Positions 17,567 to 26,663 of a stretch of DNA of 64,000 bases are shown here, one piece after another. The DNA lies in assembly GCF_949152215.1 (NCBI RefSeq), contig NZ_OX424407.1, positions 1,306,530 to 1,370,529 on the forward strand, in the 5' to 3' direction. The DNA comes from Lancefieldella sp. Marseille-Q7238. GTDB lineage: Bacteria > Actinomycetota > Coriobacteriia > Coriobacteriales > Atopobiaceae. Within the stretch, counting starts at the first letter, position 1. Each line of letters starts with the position of its first letter. Made by a program: the position numbers and the translations under genes. The notes below the pieces were generated by a model. The model was given only the letters and a program-made list of their open reading frames with translations. It was not told the origin of the DNA and did no database searches.

Positions 17567-18541
17567 ATGAAAGAACCGATTTCTATTCAGCACCCTTTTA
17601 AAGCTCTTGGCAGGCTTCCGGGCGCAAATATTCTTGTCCCCTTGCTGCTGGGCTGTTTTATCAATACTGTGTTTCCTGAGGTGCTCCCCACGTTGGGAAG
17701 CTTTACCAAAGCTATGAGCGTTTCGGGAACAGGAGCGCTGGTTGGCGCCTTCATGCTATGCGTCGGTACAACTATTTCCTTCAAGAGTGCGCCGAAGGCG
17801 GCTCTGCGCGGCGCCATCATTATTATTTCAAAGGTTATTTTCTGCGTCGCCCTTGCGATGGCTGTTCTGTTCCTTATGGGCGACAATCTTTTCGGTCTGT
17901 CAGCCATGGTTATTCTCGCGGCATGCTCCGGTGCCAACAACGCGATGTATTCAGGTTTGATGGCCGACTACGGCAATGAGTATGAGCAGGGAGCCGTTGC
18001 AATCACCACGTTGATTGTTGGTCCTCCCGTTACCATGATCGCCCTTGGCGCCGCCGGTCAGGCTCCTATTGGCTGGTCGCTTTTGGGCGCCGTGCTTCCA
18101 ATTATCGTCGGCATTATCTTCGGTAACTGTTTCCCGAGCTTGAAGAAGATGTTTTCTTCCGCGCTTCCAGGAATCATCGTGATGACGTTTTTCGCTATGG
18201 GTACTACGATGAAGTTTGATCAGCTTATCGCTGCCGGACCGTCCGGAATTCTTTTGGGCATTATTTGCTCCTGCCTCGGCGGATTTATTAACTTCTTTGT
18301 CGATCGCGCGACCGGAGGAACAGGCGTTGCCGGCGTTGGCATTTCAAGCTGCGCGGGCGCGAATGCCTTGACTCCCGCGGCAATGGCTGAAGCCAACCCG
18401 GCCGTGTATGGCGGCGCCGTTCTTGCGGCGGCAACGGCTCAGGTTGCGGCAGCCGTTATCGTGACTGCGATTTTGACTCCGCTCATTACGGCGTACGTGT
18501 TCAATCATTACGCTAACAGCAATGAGAAAAAGGTGAAGTAG
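17567..18541 (+). CDS. 2-keto-3-deoxygluconate permease-family transporter (KdgT)
   Basis: 324 residues from ATG 17567 (AAGGA 8 bases upstream; GTG 17537 is less likely). About ten hydrophobic helices; PGANILVPLLLGCFINTVFP at the N terminus and GGTGVAGVGISSCAGANA near residue 255 are KdgT family signatures. Known members import 2-keto-3-deoxygluconate by cation symport. It sits between an SDR gene and a split transketolase, suggesting uptake of a keto or uronic sugar acid feeding those enzymes. Confidence 0.88.
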   Translation: MKEPISIQHPFKALGRLPGANILVPLLLGCFINTVFPEVLPTLGSFTKAMSVSGTGALVGAFMLCVGTTISFKSAPKAALRGAIIIISKVIFCVALAMAVLFLMGDNLFGLSAMVILAACSGANNAMYSGLMADYGNEYEQGAVAITTLIVGPPVTMIALGAAGQAPIGWSLLGAVLPIIVGIIFGNCFPSLKKMFSSALPGIIVMTFFAMGTTMKFDQLIAAGPSGILLGIICSCLGGFINFFVDRATGGTGVAGVGISSCAGANALTPAAMAEANPAVYGGAVLAAATAQVAAAVIVTAILTPLITAYVFNHYANSNEKKVK

Positions 18542-18547
18542 CCACCG

Positions 18548-18583
18548 GCGCCGCATAAGAGCTTTCTTATGCGGCGCGTCTTT
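18548..18583 (+). terminator. Rho-independent terminator after kdgT-like gene
   Basis: GCGCCGCATAAGA (18548-18560) pairs with TCTTATGCGGCGC (18565-18577) over a 4-base loop, followed by GTCTTT. It separates the SDR/permease pair from the transketolase genes. Confidence 0.8.
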
Positions 18584-18669
18584 AAGCGCTGAAACGCAAC
18601 GTATGTGTCGCATCTAGACGGTATGCTTGTTACAATACACTCGTTTATGGATACCGTCAGGAGGTAAGG

Positions 18670-19596
18670 ATGCCAACACCAGGCCTTCCAGAGCGCGATC
18701 TCACCGATTTGGAGATTCAGCTTGCGGCTAATTCGATGCGACGCAATATCATCACGATGCTTGAAAAAAGCAAGTCAGGTCATCCCGGCGGTTCGCTCAG
18801 TTCGGCAGACATGGTGGCTACGTTATTCTTTTCAGGTGCTATGAAATACAATCACAACAATTCCGAAGACCATACCCAGGATCGGTTCTTTCTCTCTAAA
18901 GGACACGCCGCGCCGGTTATTTATGCAGCATACTACCTGCTTGGATGGCTGCATGACGATGATATGATGACGCTTCGTCAGTTAGGCAGCCGCTTGCAGG
19001 GGCATCCCGACAGCCACGCGTGCCCCGGCTTTGAGGTGTGTTCTGGCTCGCTTGGACAGGGGCTTTCAGTAGCTTCCGGTTGCGCTTTGGGCTTGCAACT
19101 TGCCTCGCTTGAGAGTGGTGAGCGTGCGCCCAAGGTATTTGTGCTGCTTGGTGATGGCGAACTTCAGGAGGGCTCTAACTGGGAGTCGATTATGTTCGCG
19201 GCGCACCATAAGCTTGACAATCTTATTGCCATTGTTGACTTCAATAACCTGCAGATAGACGGTCATGTGACTGAGGTTTGTTCTTTAGGTGACCTTGGCG
19301 AGAAGTTCCGCGCGTTCGGGTGGAATGTTATTCGTGTCAATGGCCATGACGTCTTGGAAGTTCGCAAGGCGCTTCTCGCCGCGCGAGACGGCAGGGAAGC
19401 GGGAAACACCGCGCCTACGGCTATTATTTGCACAACTGTCAAAGGCAAGGGTGTCTCGTTTATGGAGGATAAGGTCAACTGGCATGGCAACGCTCCCAGC
19501 GAGGCGCAGGCGGAGCAGGCGCGAGAAGAGCTTGACGCCGCGAGAGAGCTGCTGTTGATTCAGGCCGAAAGCACAAAGGAGGATGCCGATGTCTAG
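18670..19596 (+). CDS. Split transketolase, N-terminal (TPP-binding) subunit
   Basis: 308 residues from ATG 18670 with CAGGAGGTAAGG before it. It has KSGHPGGSLSSADM near residue 36, the thiamine-diphosphate/Mg motif GDGELQEGSNWE followed by DFNNLQIDG near 160-195, and KGKGVSFME. Only the PP and linker parts of transketolase are present; the Pyr and C-terminal domains are in the next gene. Such split enzymes transfer two-carbon ketol units; the acceptor and donor are unknown here. Confidence 0.9.
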   Translation: MPTPGLPERDLTDLEIQLAANSMRRNIITMLEKSKSGHPGGSLSSADMVATLFFSGAMKYNHNNSEDHTQDRFFLSKGHAAPVIYAAYYLLGWLHDDDMMTLRQLGSRLQGHPDSHACPGFEVCSGSLGQGLSVASGCALGLQLASLESGERAPKVFVLLGDGELQEGSNWESIMFAAHHKLDNLIAIVDFNNLQIDGHVTEVCSLGDLGEKFRAFGWNVIRVNGHDVLEVRKALLAARDGREAGNTAPTAIICTTVKGKGVSFMEDKVNWHGNAPSEAQAEQAREELDAARELLLIQAESTKEDADV

Positions 19597-20515
19597 GGCA
19601 ACTCGTGAAGCATATGGCGAGACGCTGGTTGAGCTGGTCCGCGAGGGACACAATATTATGGCGGTTGACGCTGACCTTGCCGGTTCTACGAAGCTCGCTG
19701 ACTTTCAAAAGGCGTTTCCCAAGCGTTTTGTCGACGTTGGCATCGCCGAACAAGATATGGTCGGTGTAGCGGCCGGTCTTTCGCTGACAGGACATACAGT
19801 ATTTACCGGCTCGTTTGCAGTCTTTGCTACCGGACGAGCCTATGATCAGATTCGCAATACCGTGTGCGATTCCGGTCTTAACGTCAAGATTTGTCCCACA
19901 CATGCGGGCATTACCGTAGGAGAGGACGGTGCCACCCATCAATCGCTTGAGGACATTGGCATGATGCGCGCCCTTCCTCAAATGCGCGTACTGGTCCCTG
20001 CGGATTATTGGTCCGCGAAGGCCGCGCTACGTTTGGCGGCTGAAGCTGACGGCCCGTTTTACGTGCGCATGGGTCGCCACAAGGTGCCCGAGGTATATGA
20101 CGAGACATTCAAAGGCGGCGTGCCGTACGCCACTGTGTTGCGAGAAGGAACGGATGTTACCCTGGCGGCATGCGGCGTTGAAGTAGCGCAGTCGCTGGCT
20201 GCGGCGGAAATTTTGGCCCAGGAGGGTATTTCTGCTGAGGTTATCGATGTGTTTTCAATCAAACCACTGGACGAAGAGGCCATTCTCGCTTCTGCCGCTA
20301 AAACAAGGCGTGTTGTTACGGTGGAAGAACACAATATAGCAGGTGGTCTTGGCGCGGCGGTGGCAGAGCTTCTGTCAGAAAAACTTCCAACGCCGATGCG
20401 CTTTGCCGGTATGCGGACGTTTGGCACATCGGCGCCGGGAGACGTGCTGCTTTCGCATTTCCACCTTGACGCAGAAGGCATTGCGGGGCGTGTGAGGGAG
20501 TTTGTACTCGCGTAA
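19589..20515 (+). CDS. Split transketolase, C-terminal (Pyr) subunit
   Basis: 308 residues from ATG 19589, 6 bases after AAAGGAGG; it overlaps the N-subunit gene by 8 bases, so the two are coupled. It contains RFVDVGIAEQDMVGVAAG (the Glu contacting TPP is in this region), AVFATGRAYDQIRN and HAGITVGEDGATHQ, as expected for the Pyr domain, and a C-terminal domain from about residue 190. It forms an alpha2beta2-type enzyme with the upstream product. Confidence 0.9.
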   Translation: MSRATREAYGETLVELVREGHNIMAVDADLAGSTKLADFQKAFPKRFVDVGIAEQDMVGVAAGLSLTGHTVFTGSFAVFATGRAYDQIRNTVCDSGLNVKICPTHAGITVGEDGATHQSLEDIGMMRALPQMRVLVPADYWSAKAALRLAAEADGPFYVRMGRHKVPEVYDETFKGGVPYATVLREGTDVTLAACGVEVAQSLAAAEILAQEGISAEVIDVFSIKPLDEEAILASAAKTRRVVTVEEHNIAGGLGAAVAELLSEKLPTPMRFAGMRTFGTSAPGDVLLSHFHLDAEGIAGRVREFVLA

Positions 20516-20669
20516 GCAGGCACACAAGTCGTAGCAGAAAACAGATAGAACGCAGGCCTCGTATGGAATACCGCTCATACGTTGATTGCTACCGTTTACA
20601 GAATTCCGTAGATTTTTTCTCATTTCAAACTATTTGTAAGGTTTTCTAACTATTATTTTGAATAGAGAA

Positions 20670-20695
20670 GGAATTGCGATACGGTGCGCAATTCC
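20670..20695. promoter_or_regulatory. 9-bp inverted repeat abutting the ribosome site of the purine permease gene
   Basis: GGAATTGCG (20670-20678) and CGCAATTCC (20687-20695) flank an 8-base spacer, and the AAGGAGG ribosome site begins at 20696. As DNA it could be an operator; as RNA it would be a hairpin touching the ribosome site and could control translation. Confidence 0.5.
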
Positions 20696-20710
20696 AAGGA
20701 GGGGAACGGT

Positions 20711-22132
20711 ATGAGTACGTCAGAAGCTACGGCAGAAACGGCTTCGCCGGAGTCTGTCGAACACGATTTGTCAGCAGTACTTTTTAAGCGAAACGGCTTT
20801 CCGCCGATACAAGATCTCATACCGACGTCGCTGCAACATGTATTAGCGTCGTTTGCCGGCGTTATTACCCCGGCAATGATGATTGCGACCGCATGCGGCT
20901 TTACGCCTGATCAGGAAACGGCCATTATCCAAGTGGCTCTTGTTCTTTCCGGCATTGACATCCTCTTGCAGCAGTTCCCGCTTTTTGGGCGTATCGGCGC
21001 GGGGCTGCCTATTTTGACCGGTGTTTCATTTGCTTTTTTGCCGGCGTTTCAGGCGGTTGGTCTCCAGTTTGATTTTCCGACACTTCTTGGCGCCGAGCTG
21101 GTGGGCGGTATTGTCGCCATACTCTTTGGCATGTTCTACTCCAAGGTAAAGAGGCTGTTTCCGCCGCTGGTAACCGGTACTGTTATCTTTACTATCGGCG
21201 TTTCGCTCTATCCGACGGCCATTAAGTACATGGCAGGCGGCGCCGGTTCGGCGAATTTCGGCGGCATCAGCAACTGGACCGTTGGCCTGCTTACCTTCGC
21301 GGTGGTCTTTGCGTTGGCGAACTTCGGTAAGGGCGTCCTTAAACTTGGCTCAATTTTCTTCGGCATCATTATTGGCGTTATCGTGTCTATTCCTTTTGGC
21401 ATGGTGGACACCTCTGAAGTTGCTGCAGCCTCGTGGTTCTCGCTGCCGCAGTTTATGCCGTACCACATCACCTTTAACCCGGCTGCCTGCATTACGCTGG
21501 GCGTAGTATACGTTATGGTCAACGTGCAGCTGATTGGCGACCTTTCTGCGGCATCCGCAGGCAGCATGGACCGCATGCCGACTGAGCGCGAAATTGGCGG
21601 CGCCATCAAGGCGCAGGGTGTGGTCAGCATCATATCGTCATTTTTCGGAGGTCTTCCGACGTCAGCTTTTGGACAAAACGTCGGTATCATCGTTTCAAAT
21701 CGCGTTATCAATCGCTGGGTCTTCGGCGGAGCCGCTTTTGTATTTCTCGCAGCCGGTCTCTGTCCAAAACTCTCAGCGACGCTTCTTATGATTCCGCAGC
21801 CGGTCATCGGCGGCGCAACCATCAGCGTTTTCGGAACCATCACCTTAAACGGTATTCGAATCCTCGTTAAAGACGGTCTGACTCCACGCGCCTGCACGGT
21901 TTTTGGCATCTCGGTGGCGTTCGGCCTCGGCATTGCGCAGGTTGCAGGGTCTCTGACCGGTCCCGGTATGCCCGCGTGGGTAAATACTATTTTCGGAACC
22001 TCAGCCATTACACCCTGCGCCATTATGGCCATTATTCTGAACAGCGTATTGCCGCCTGAGGATAAGGAAGCTCCTGACGAGAAGAACCTCCGTCCGCTTG
22101 CGTACAATGATACGGAGGATGAACAGGCGTGA
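20711..22132 (+). CDS. NCS2-family purine (xanthine/urate) permease
   Basis: 473 residues from ATG 20711 with CAAGGAGGGG upstream. It has 12-14 hydrophobic helices and the NCS2 motifs: LQHVLASFAGVITPAMM near residue 42, SAFGQNVGIIVSNRV near 318 (the Q/NxG motif), and IGGATISVFG. The family takes up xanthine, urate or uracil with protons. Helix motifs match the COG2233 xanthine/urate branch better than uracil. It heads the catabolic gene run ygeX-ygeY-ygeW, which supports a purine substrate. Confidence 0.88.
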   Translation: MSTSEATAETASPESVEHDLSAVLFKRNGFPPIQDLIPTSLQHVLASFAGVITPAMMIATACGFTPDQETAIIQVALVLSGIDILLQQFPLFGRIGAGLPILTGVSFAFLPAFQAVGLQFDFPTLLGAELVGGIVAILFGMFYSKVKRLFPPLVTGTVIFTIGVSLYPTAIKYMAGGAGSANFGGISNWTVGLLTFAVVFALANFGKGVLKLGSIFFGIIIGVIVSIPFGMVDTSEVAAASWFSLPQFMPYHITFNPAACITLGVVYVMVNVQLIGDLSAASAGSMDRMPTEREIGGAIKAQGVVSIISSFFGGLPTSAFGQNVGIIVSNRVINRWVFGGAAFVFLAAGLCPKLSATLLMIPQPVIGGATISVFGTITLNGIRILVKDGLTPRACTVFGISVAFGLGIAQVAGSLTGPGMPAWVNTIFGTSAITPCAIMAIILNSVLPPEDKEAPDEKNLRPLAYNDTEDEQA

Positions 22133-22269
22133 CAGGGTTTCTCGCCTCAGTGTTTCAGCGTGTTGTTCGTTGCATTTTAGCAGGTAAAAGATGATTATCA
22201 GATAGTCGAAAGCAGACTGCAAGAGCGATAGTACAAACAGATGTGAGAACGTAGAAAGGGGTCAGTGCA

Positions 22270-23496
22270 ATGCAGCCGGAGATGAAGTGGGTACTCAATA
22301 CGATGCCTCAGAGCGAGGACAAAAACCTCAAGGTGATGTCCCTTGAAAACGTTAAAAAAGCTCGGGCGTTTCACAAGAGTTTTCCGCAGTATTCTGTGAC
22401 GCCGCTTGCCGATCTTGAGGGCATGGCCGCCGACCTTGGGCTTGGGGGTTTGTTTATTAAGGACGAGTCGTATCGCTTTGGGCTTAATGCCTTCAAAGTG
22501 CTTGGTGGCTCCTTTGCTATGGCTCGCTATATCGCCGATGAAACGGGCAAAGATGTCGCGGATTGCGATTTTGAGTATCTGACGTCTGAGCAGCTTCAGA
22601 AAGATTTCGGTCAGGCAACCTTCTTTACAGCGACTGATGGTAACCATGGACGCGGCGTTGCCTGGGCTGCTCATCGCTTGGGTCAGAAAGCCGTGGTGCA
22701 CATGCCCAAGGGTTCCACCAAGACTCGCTTTGACAACATCGCCAAAGAAGGTGCTCAGGTCACTATTGAGGAGCTTAACTACGACGACTGCGTTCGTCTT
22801 GCCGCAAAGGAAGCGGACGAAACCGAGCATGCGGTTATCGTGCAAGATACTGCTTGGGAAGGTTACGAGAAGATTCCGTCTTGGATTATGCAGGGATACG
22901 GCACTATGGCGAACGAGGCGGCGGAGCAGCTGCGCGAGCTTGAAGTAAACCGCCCAACGCACGTTTTTGTACAGGCAGGCGTAGGATCTCTCGCAAGTGC
23001 TATGGTCGGTTACTTTACCAACCTCTTTCCTTCAAATCCGCCCAAGTTCATCATTATGGAAGCTGGCGCGGCTGACTGTCTCTATCGAGGAGCGCTTGCA
23101 GGTGATGGCGATCCTCGCATTGTTGGAGGCGATCTTCAGACTATCATGGCAGGCCTCGCCTGCGGTGAGCCTAATACTATTGGCTGGGATATTCTGCGCA
23201 ACCATGCTTCTGCATTTATTTCATGTCCGGACTGGGTGTCCGCCAAAGGCATGCGTATGCTCGCGGCGCCCGTAAAAGGTGACCCTGCGGTGGTATCCGG
23301 CGAGTCTGGTGCTGTGGGTATGGGCGTTATCTCTACGCTTATGACCGACCCGGCATACGCAAAGCTTCGTGATGCCCTTGACCTTGGCAACGATTCAAAA
23401 GTCCTCCTGTTTTCCACCGAAGGCGATACCGATCCCATTCGTTATCGCGAGATTGTTTGGGACGGCGCCTGGCAGTCTATCGATGACGTGCAATAA
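22270..23496 (+). CDS. ygeX: Diaminopropionate ammonia-lyase
   Basis: 408 residues from ATG 22270 (AAAGGGGT upstream). The PLP lysine lies in FGLNAFKVLGG near residue 77, with TATDGNHGRGVAW and AGVGSLASAM as the phosphate-cup and cofactor regions. The enzyme splits 2,3-diaminopropionate into pyruvate and two ammonia, through a 2-aminoacrylate intermediate. In E. coli it lies beside ygeY/ygeW in the selenium-molybdenum purine cluster, and the same order is seen here. A RidA gene at 30330 could clear the aminoacrylate. Confidence 0.95.
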   Translation: MQPEMKWVLNTMPQSEDKNLKVMSLENVKKARAFHKSFPQYSVTPLADLEGMAADLGLGGLFIKDESYRFGLNAFKVLGGSFAMARYIADETGKDVADCDFEYLTSEQLQKDFGQATFFTATDGNHGRGVAWAAHRLGQKAVVHMPKGSTKTRFDNIAKEGAQVTIEELNYDDCVRLAAKEADETEHAVIVQDTAWEGYEKIPSWIMQGYGTMANEAAEQLRELEVNRPTHVFVQAGVGSLASAMVGYFTNLFPSNPPKFIIMEAGAADCLYRGALAGDGDPRIVGGDLQTIMAGLACGEPNTIGWDILRNHASAFISCPDWVSAKGMRMLAAPVKGDPAVVSGESGAVGMGVISTLMTDPAYAKLRDALDLGNDSKVLLFSTEGDTDPIRYREIVWDGAWQSIDDVQ

Positions 23497-23738
23497 CCTT
23501 TGTCAAAATCCTGTTCCACTTGCCGCTTAAAAAGACCCGTTTGCCGAGAAAATAAAAAGATCGACGGCAACTCTTGCAATGTCTGCTGCGAGTGGTTTAA
23601 TAGGAGTATCAAACAAAAAGTTTGGTAATCAGAAAAAAGGTTTGACTGAGTTTGTCTGACAGGTTCGATTTTGAAACTGATGTGGGTATTGAGGCGAGTG
23701 AATATTTCCGGCTTCACTCCAACGATAAGGAGGATCTG

Positions 23739-25121
23739 ATGAAAGAGTTGGATTACGGTGCAATCAAGGCGGCAGCAAACGATTACTCCAAGGATATGAC
23801 GGCCTTTTTGCGCGCTATGATTTCTCATCCAAGCGAGTCCTGCGAAGAAGGCGAAGTTGTTGCCTGCATTAAGGCGGAGATGGAGAAGCTCGGCTTTGAC
23901 GAGATTAAGGTTGATGGCCTTGGCAACGTTATGGGCTTTATGGGTGAGGGCGATAAGATTATCTGCATCGATGGCCATATTGACACGGTTGGTATTGGCA
24001 ATCGTGACAACTGGAACTTCGATCCCTATGAGGGCTTTGAGGATGACCAGCTCATTGGTGGACGCGGTGGCTCCGACCAAGAGGGTGGCGTGTGCGCCGG
24101 TGTGTATGCTGCCAAGATTATGAAGGATATGAACCTCATTCCTGAGGGCTATAAGGTTATGGTTGTCGGCACCGTCCAGGAAGAGGACTGCGACGGCATG
24201 TGCTGGCAGTACATTTATAACGTCGATAAGATCAAGCCTGAGTTTGTTATTTCAACCGAGCCTACCGATGGTGGCATTTATCGCGGTCATCGTGGTCGCA
24301 TGGAGATTCGCGTTGACGTTAAGGGTGTTTCTTGCCACGGTTCTGCTCCTGAGCGTGGTGACAACGCCATCTACAAGATGGCCGACATCATCAACGATGT
24401 TCGTGCACTTAACAACAACGGTGCCGAGGAATCCACTGCCATTCGTGGTCTCGCAAAGATGCTTGATCCTAAGTACAACCCAGATCACTATGAGGATGCT
24501 CGCTTCCTTGGTCGTGGCACCTGCACCGTTTCCCAGATCTACTTCACCAGTCCTTCTCGCTGCGCCGTTGCTGACTCCTGCGCCATCTCCATTGACCGCC
24601 GCATGACTGCCGGTGAGACCTACAAGAGCTGCCTCAAGGAGATTGAGGAGCTTCCTTCCGTTAAGAAGTATGGCGACGACGTCAAGGTCTCCATGTACAT
24701 GTATGACCGTCCTTCTTGGACCGGCGAGGTCTATGAGACAGAGGCATACTTCCCAACGTGGATCAACAAAGAGTCTGCGCCACACGTCAAAGCACTTGTT
24801 GACGCGCACAAGGCACTCTTTGGTGATGAGCGTATTGGGTGCGAGAAGTCCATGGCAACCCGCACCGGTCGTCCTCTGTGCGACAAGTGGACATTCTCTA
24901 CAAACTGCGTTTCCATCCAGGGTCGCTACGGCATTCCATGTGTTGGCTTTGGACCGGGCGCTGAGTCTCAGGCACACGCTCCCAACGAGATTACGTTCAA
25001 GCAGGATCTTCCTACCTGCGCGGCTCTCTATGTTGCAGCTCTGAATCTCTACGATGGTTCTGCCGTTACCGGCGATGCCACTGAGTTCCGCGCCAGCTTG
25101 ACCGACAACGATATCAAGTAA
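23739..25121 (+). CDS. ygeY: YgeY-family M20-type metallohydrolase
   Basis: 460 residues from ATG 23739 (AAGGAGG 6 bases upstream; the longer frame from 23652 lacks homology). GHIDTVG near residue 84 with [11 protein letters not shown] near 117, VQEEDCDGM near 152, and [13 protein letters not shown] show an M20 di-metal site. YgeY proteins are tied by genome context to selenium-dependent purine degradation, and probably hydrolyse an acyl-urea or amide intermediate. Exact substrate is not proven. It lies between ygeX and ygeW. Confidence 0.93.
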   Translation: MKELDYGAIKAAANDYSKDMTAFLRAMISHPSESCEEGEVVACIKAEMEKLGFDEIKVDGLGNVMGFMGEGDKIICIDGHIDTVGIGNRDNWNFDPYEGFEDDQLIGGRGGSDQEGGVCAGVYAAKIMKDMNLIPEGYKVMVVGTVQEEDCDGMCWQYIYNVDKIKPEFVISTEPTDGGIYRGHRGRMEIRVDVKGVSCHGSAPERGDNAIYKMADIINDVRALNNNGAEESTAIRGLAKMLDPKYNPDHYEDARFLGRGTCTVSQIYFTSPSRCAVADSCAISIDRRMTAGETYKSCLKEIEELPSVKKYGDDVKVSMYMYDRPSWTGEVYETEAYFPTWINKESAPHVKALVDAHKALFGDERIGCEKSMATRTGRPLCDKWTFSTNCVSIQGRYGIPCVGFGPGAESQAHAPNEITFKQDLPTCAALYVAALNLYDGSAVTGDATEFRASLTDNDIK

Positions 25122-25136
25122 GCTACCCCCTCATAT

Positions 25137-25194
25137 ACATCGGCGGCTCCGACCCACTCCTCACATATATAGGGGCCGCCCGATGTAGAGTTTT
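25137..25194 (+). terminator. Terminator-like hairpin after ygeY
   Basis: ACATCGGCGGC (25137-25147) can pair with GCCGCCCGATGT (25175-25186) with one bulge, followed by AGAGTTTT. The loop is long, so it may instead be a processing or attenuation structure between ygeY and ygeW. Confidence 0.55.
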
Positions 25195-25292
25195 CCAGTG
25201 AGAAGGACTCGGATTTCAAAGCACGTACTTCTCGCCGTTTGTTCAGGTAGACGTCCCTTATGGGACTGGTAATTTCAACGAGAGGATTGACT

Positions 25293-26495
25293 ATGGCCGA
25301 CACCATCCAGCCGTATCTTGATGAGCTTGCAAAGCTTGACTTTTCCAAGATGTACAACGAGGACTTCCTTTTGACGTGGGAGAAGTCAACCGATGAGCTG
25401 AGGGCACTCTATGCAGTTGCCGATGCACTGCGCAATCTTCGCGAGCGCAATATTTCCACCCGCCTCTTTGAGTCCGGTCTTGCCGTTTCACTCTTCCGCG
25501 ACAATTCAACCCGCACACGTTTTTCCTATGCGTCGGGCTCTAACCTTCTTGGTCTCCAGCTGATGGATTTGGATGAGGGCAAGTCTCAGATTGCTCACGG
25601 TGAGACCGTCCGCGAGACTGCGACGATGATTTCCTTCATGGCCGATGTTATTGGCATCCGTGACGATAAGTTCATCGGCAAGGGCGACGCCTATATGCGC
25701 GAGGTATCTGCCTCCGTCAAGCAGGCTTTTGAAGATGGCGTTTTGGATCACCGTCCAACGCTGGTATCCCTTCAGTCCGATATGGACCACCCCACTCAGT
25801 CCACGGCTGACATCCTCTACCTCATCAACGAGTTTGGCGGCCTTGAGAATCTTCGTGGTAAGAAAGTTGCCGTTACGTGGGCATATTCGCCTTCCTACGG
25901 CAAGCCGCTCTCTTGCCCGCAGTCTCTCATCACCCTTCTTCCTCGCTTTGGTATGGACGTTACCTTGGCACATCCCGAGGGTTACGACCTCATGCCAGAG
26001 CTTGTGGATGTGGCCGGTAAGTTTGCTGCCGAGTCCGGGGCAACCTTTACAAAGACGTACAACATGGCAGAGGCCTTTGAGGGCGCTGACATTGTCATTC
26101 CTAAGAGCTGGGCTCCGTATGCCGCCATGGAGAAGCGTACCAATCTCTACGCCGCCGGCGATGACGCGGGTATTGATGCTCTGGAGAAGGAGCTTCTCGC
26201 TGAAAATGCCACTCACAAGGATTGGTGCTGCACGGCCGATCTTATGGCAAAGACGGCTCATGGTATGGATACCATCTATATGCACCCGCTGCCTGCAGAC
26301 ATCAACGGTGTTTCTTGTGAGCACGGCGAAGTGGAAAATGAGGTCTTTGATTATCACCGCGATGGTCTTTATAAAGAGGCTTCTTACAAGCCATACGCTA
26401 TTGCCGCAATGATTTTCTTGCAGAAGGCAAAGGATCCCATTGCTACACTTAAAGCACTTGAGCAGGGCAATACCCCTCGCTGGTTCCAGGCGTAA
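25293..26495 (+). CDS. ygeW: Knotted carbamoyltransferase YgeW
   Basis: 400 residues from ATG 25293 (GAGAGGA upstream). The carbamoyl-phosphate loop is DNSTRTRFSYASG near residue 70, with HPTQSTAD near 167 and MHPLPADINGVSCEHGEV near 330, replacing the ornithine HCLP motif with the PLPAD pattern of YgeW. In purine degradation it would run in the phosphorolytic direction, making carbamoyl phosphate for the carbamate kinase encoded next. It is isolated by hairpins on either side but follows the same order as in other clusters. Confidence 0.93.
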   Translation: MADTIQPYLDELAKLDFSKMYNEDFLLTWEKSTDELRALYAVADALRNLRERNISTRLFESGLAVSLFRDNSTRTRFSYASGSNLLGLQLMDLDEGKSQIAHGETVRETATMISFMADVIGIRDDKFIGKGDAYMREVSASVKQAFEDGVLDHRPTLVSLQSDMDHPTQSTADILYLINEFGGLENLRGKKVAVTWAYSPSYGKPLSCPQSLITLLPRFGMDVTLAHPEGYDLMPELVDVAGKFAAESGATFTKTYNMAEAFEGADIVIPKSWAPYAAMEKRTNLYAAGDDAGIDALEKELLAENATHKDWCCTADLMAKTAHGMDTIYMHPLPADINGVSCEHGEVENEVFDYHRDGLYKEASYKPYAIAAMIFLQKAKDPIATLKALEQGNTPRWFQA

Positions 26496-26510
26496 AGTTT
26501 GAAACTTTCA

Positions 26511-26559
26511 GGGACCTGTGCTGAGACCTCTGGCTTCAGAACAGGTCCCTTTTGTTTTT
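26511..26559 (+). terminator. Rho-independent terminator between ygeW and carbamate kinase genes
   Basis: GGGACCTGT (26511-26519) pairs with ACAGGTCCC (26541-26549) and is followed by TTTTGTTTTT. The 21-base loop is long, so partial read-through into the kinase gene is likely. Confidence 0.8.
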
Positions 26560-26663
26560 ACCGGGCGAGAAGAGCGTCCTCCCGAGTCGTTTCTCGCCAC
26601 AAACCGACAGGGTTCTGCAGCGTCAGCTGCATACAGATGGACAGGTACCTTTTGGAGGGGACT

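Noticed and set aside
20540-20620. Possible purine riboswitch upstream of the xanthine permease gene
   Set aside because: CTACC and CCGTAGA patterns recall the purine aptamer, but the three-way stem pattern and the conserved junction residues cannot be drawn.
15549-20667. Shared 11-mer TATTCAAAATA near 15549 and, inverted, near 20657
   Set aside because: AT-rich promoter sequence; two copies are too few to call a motif.
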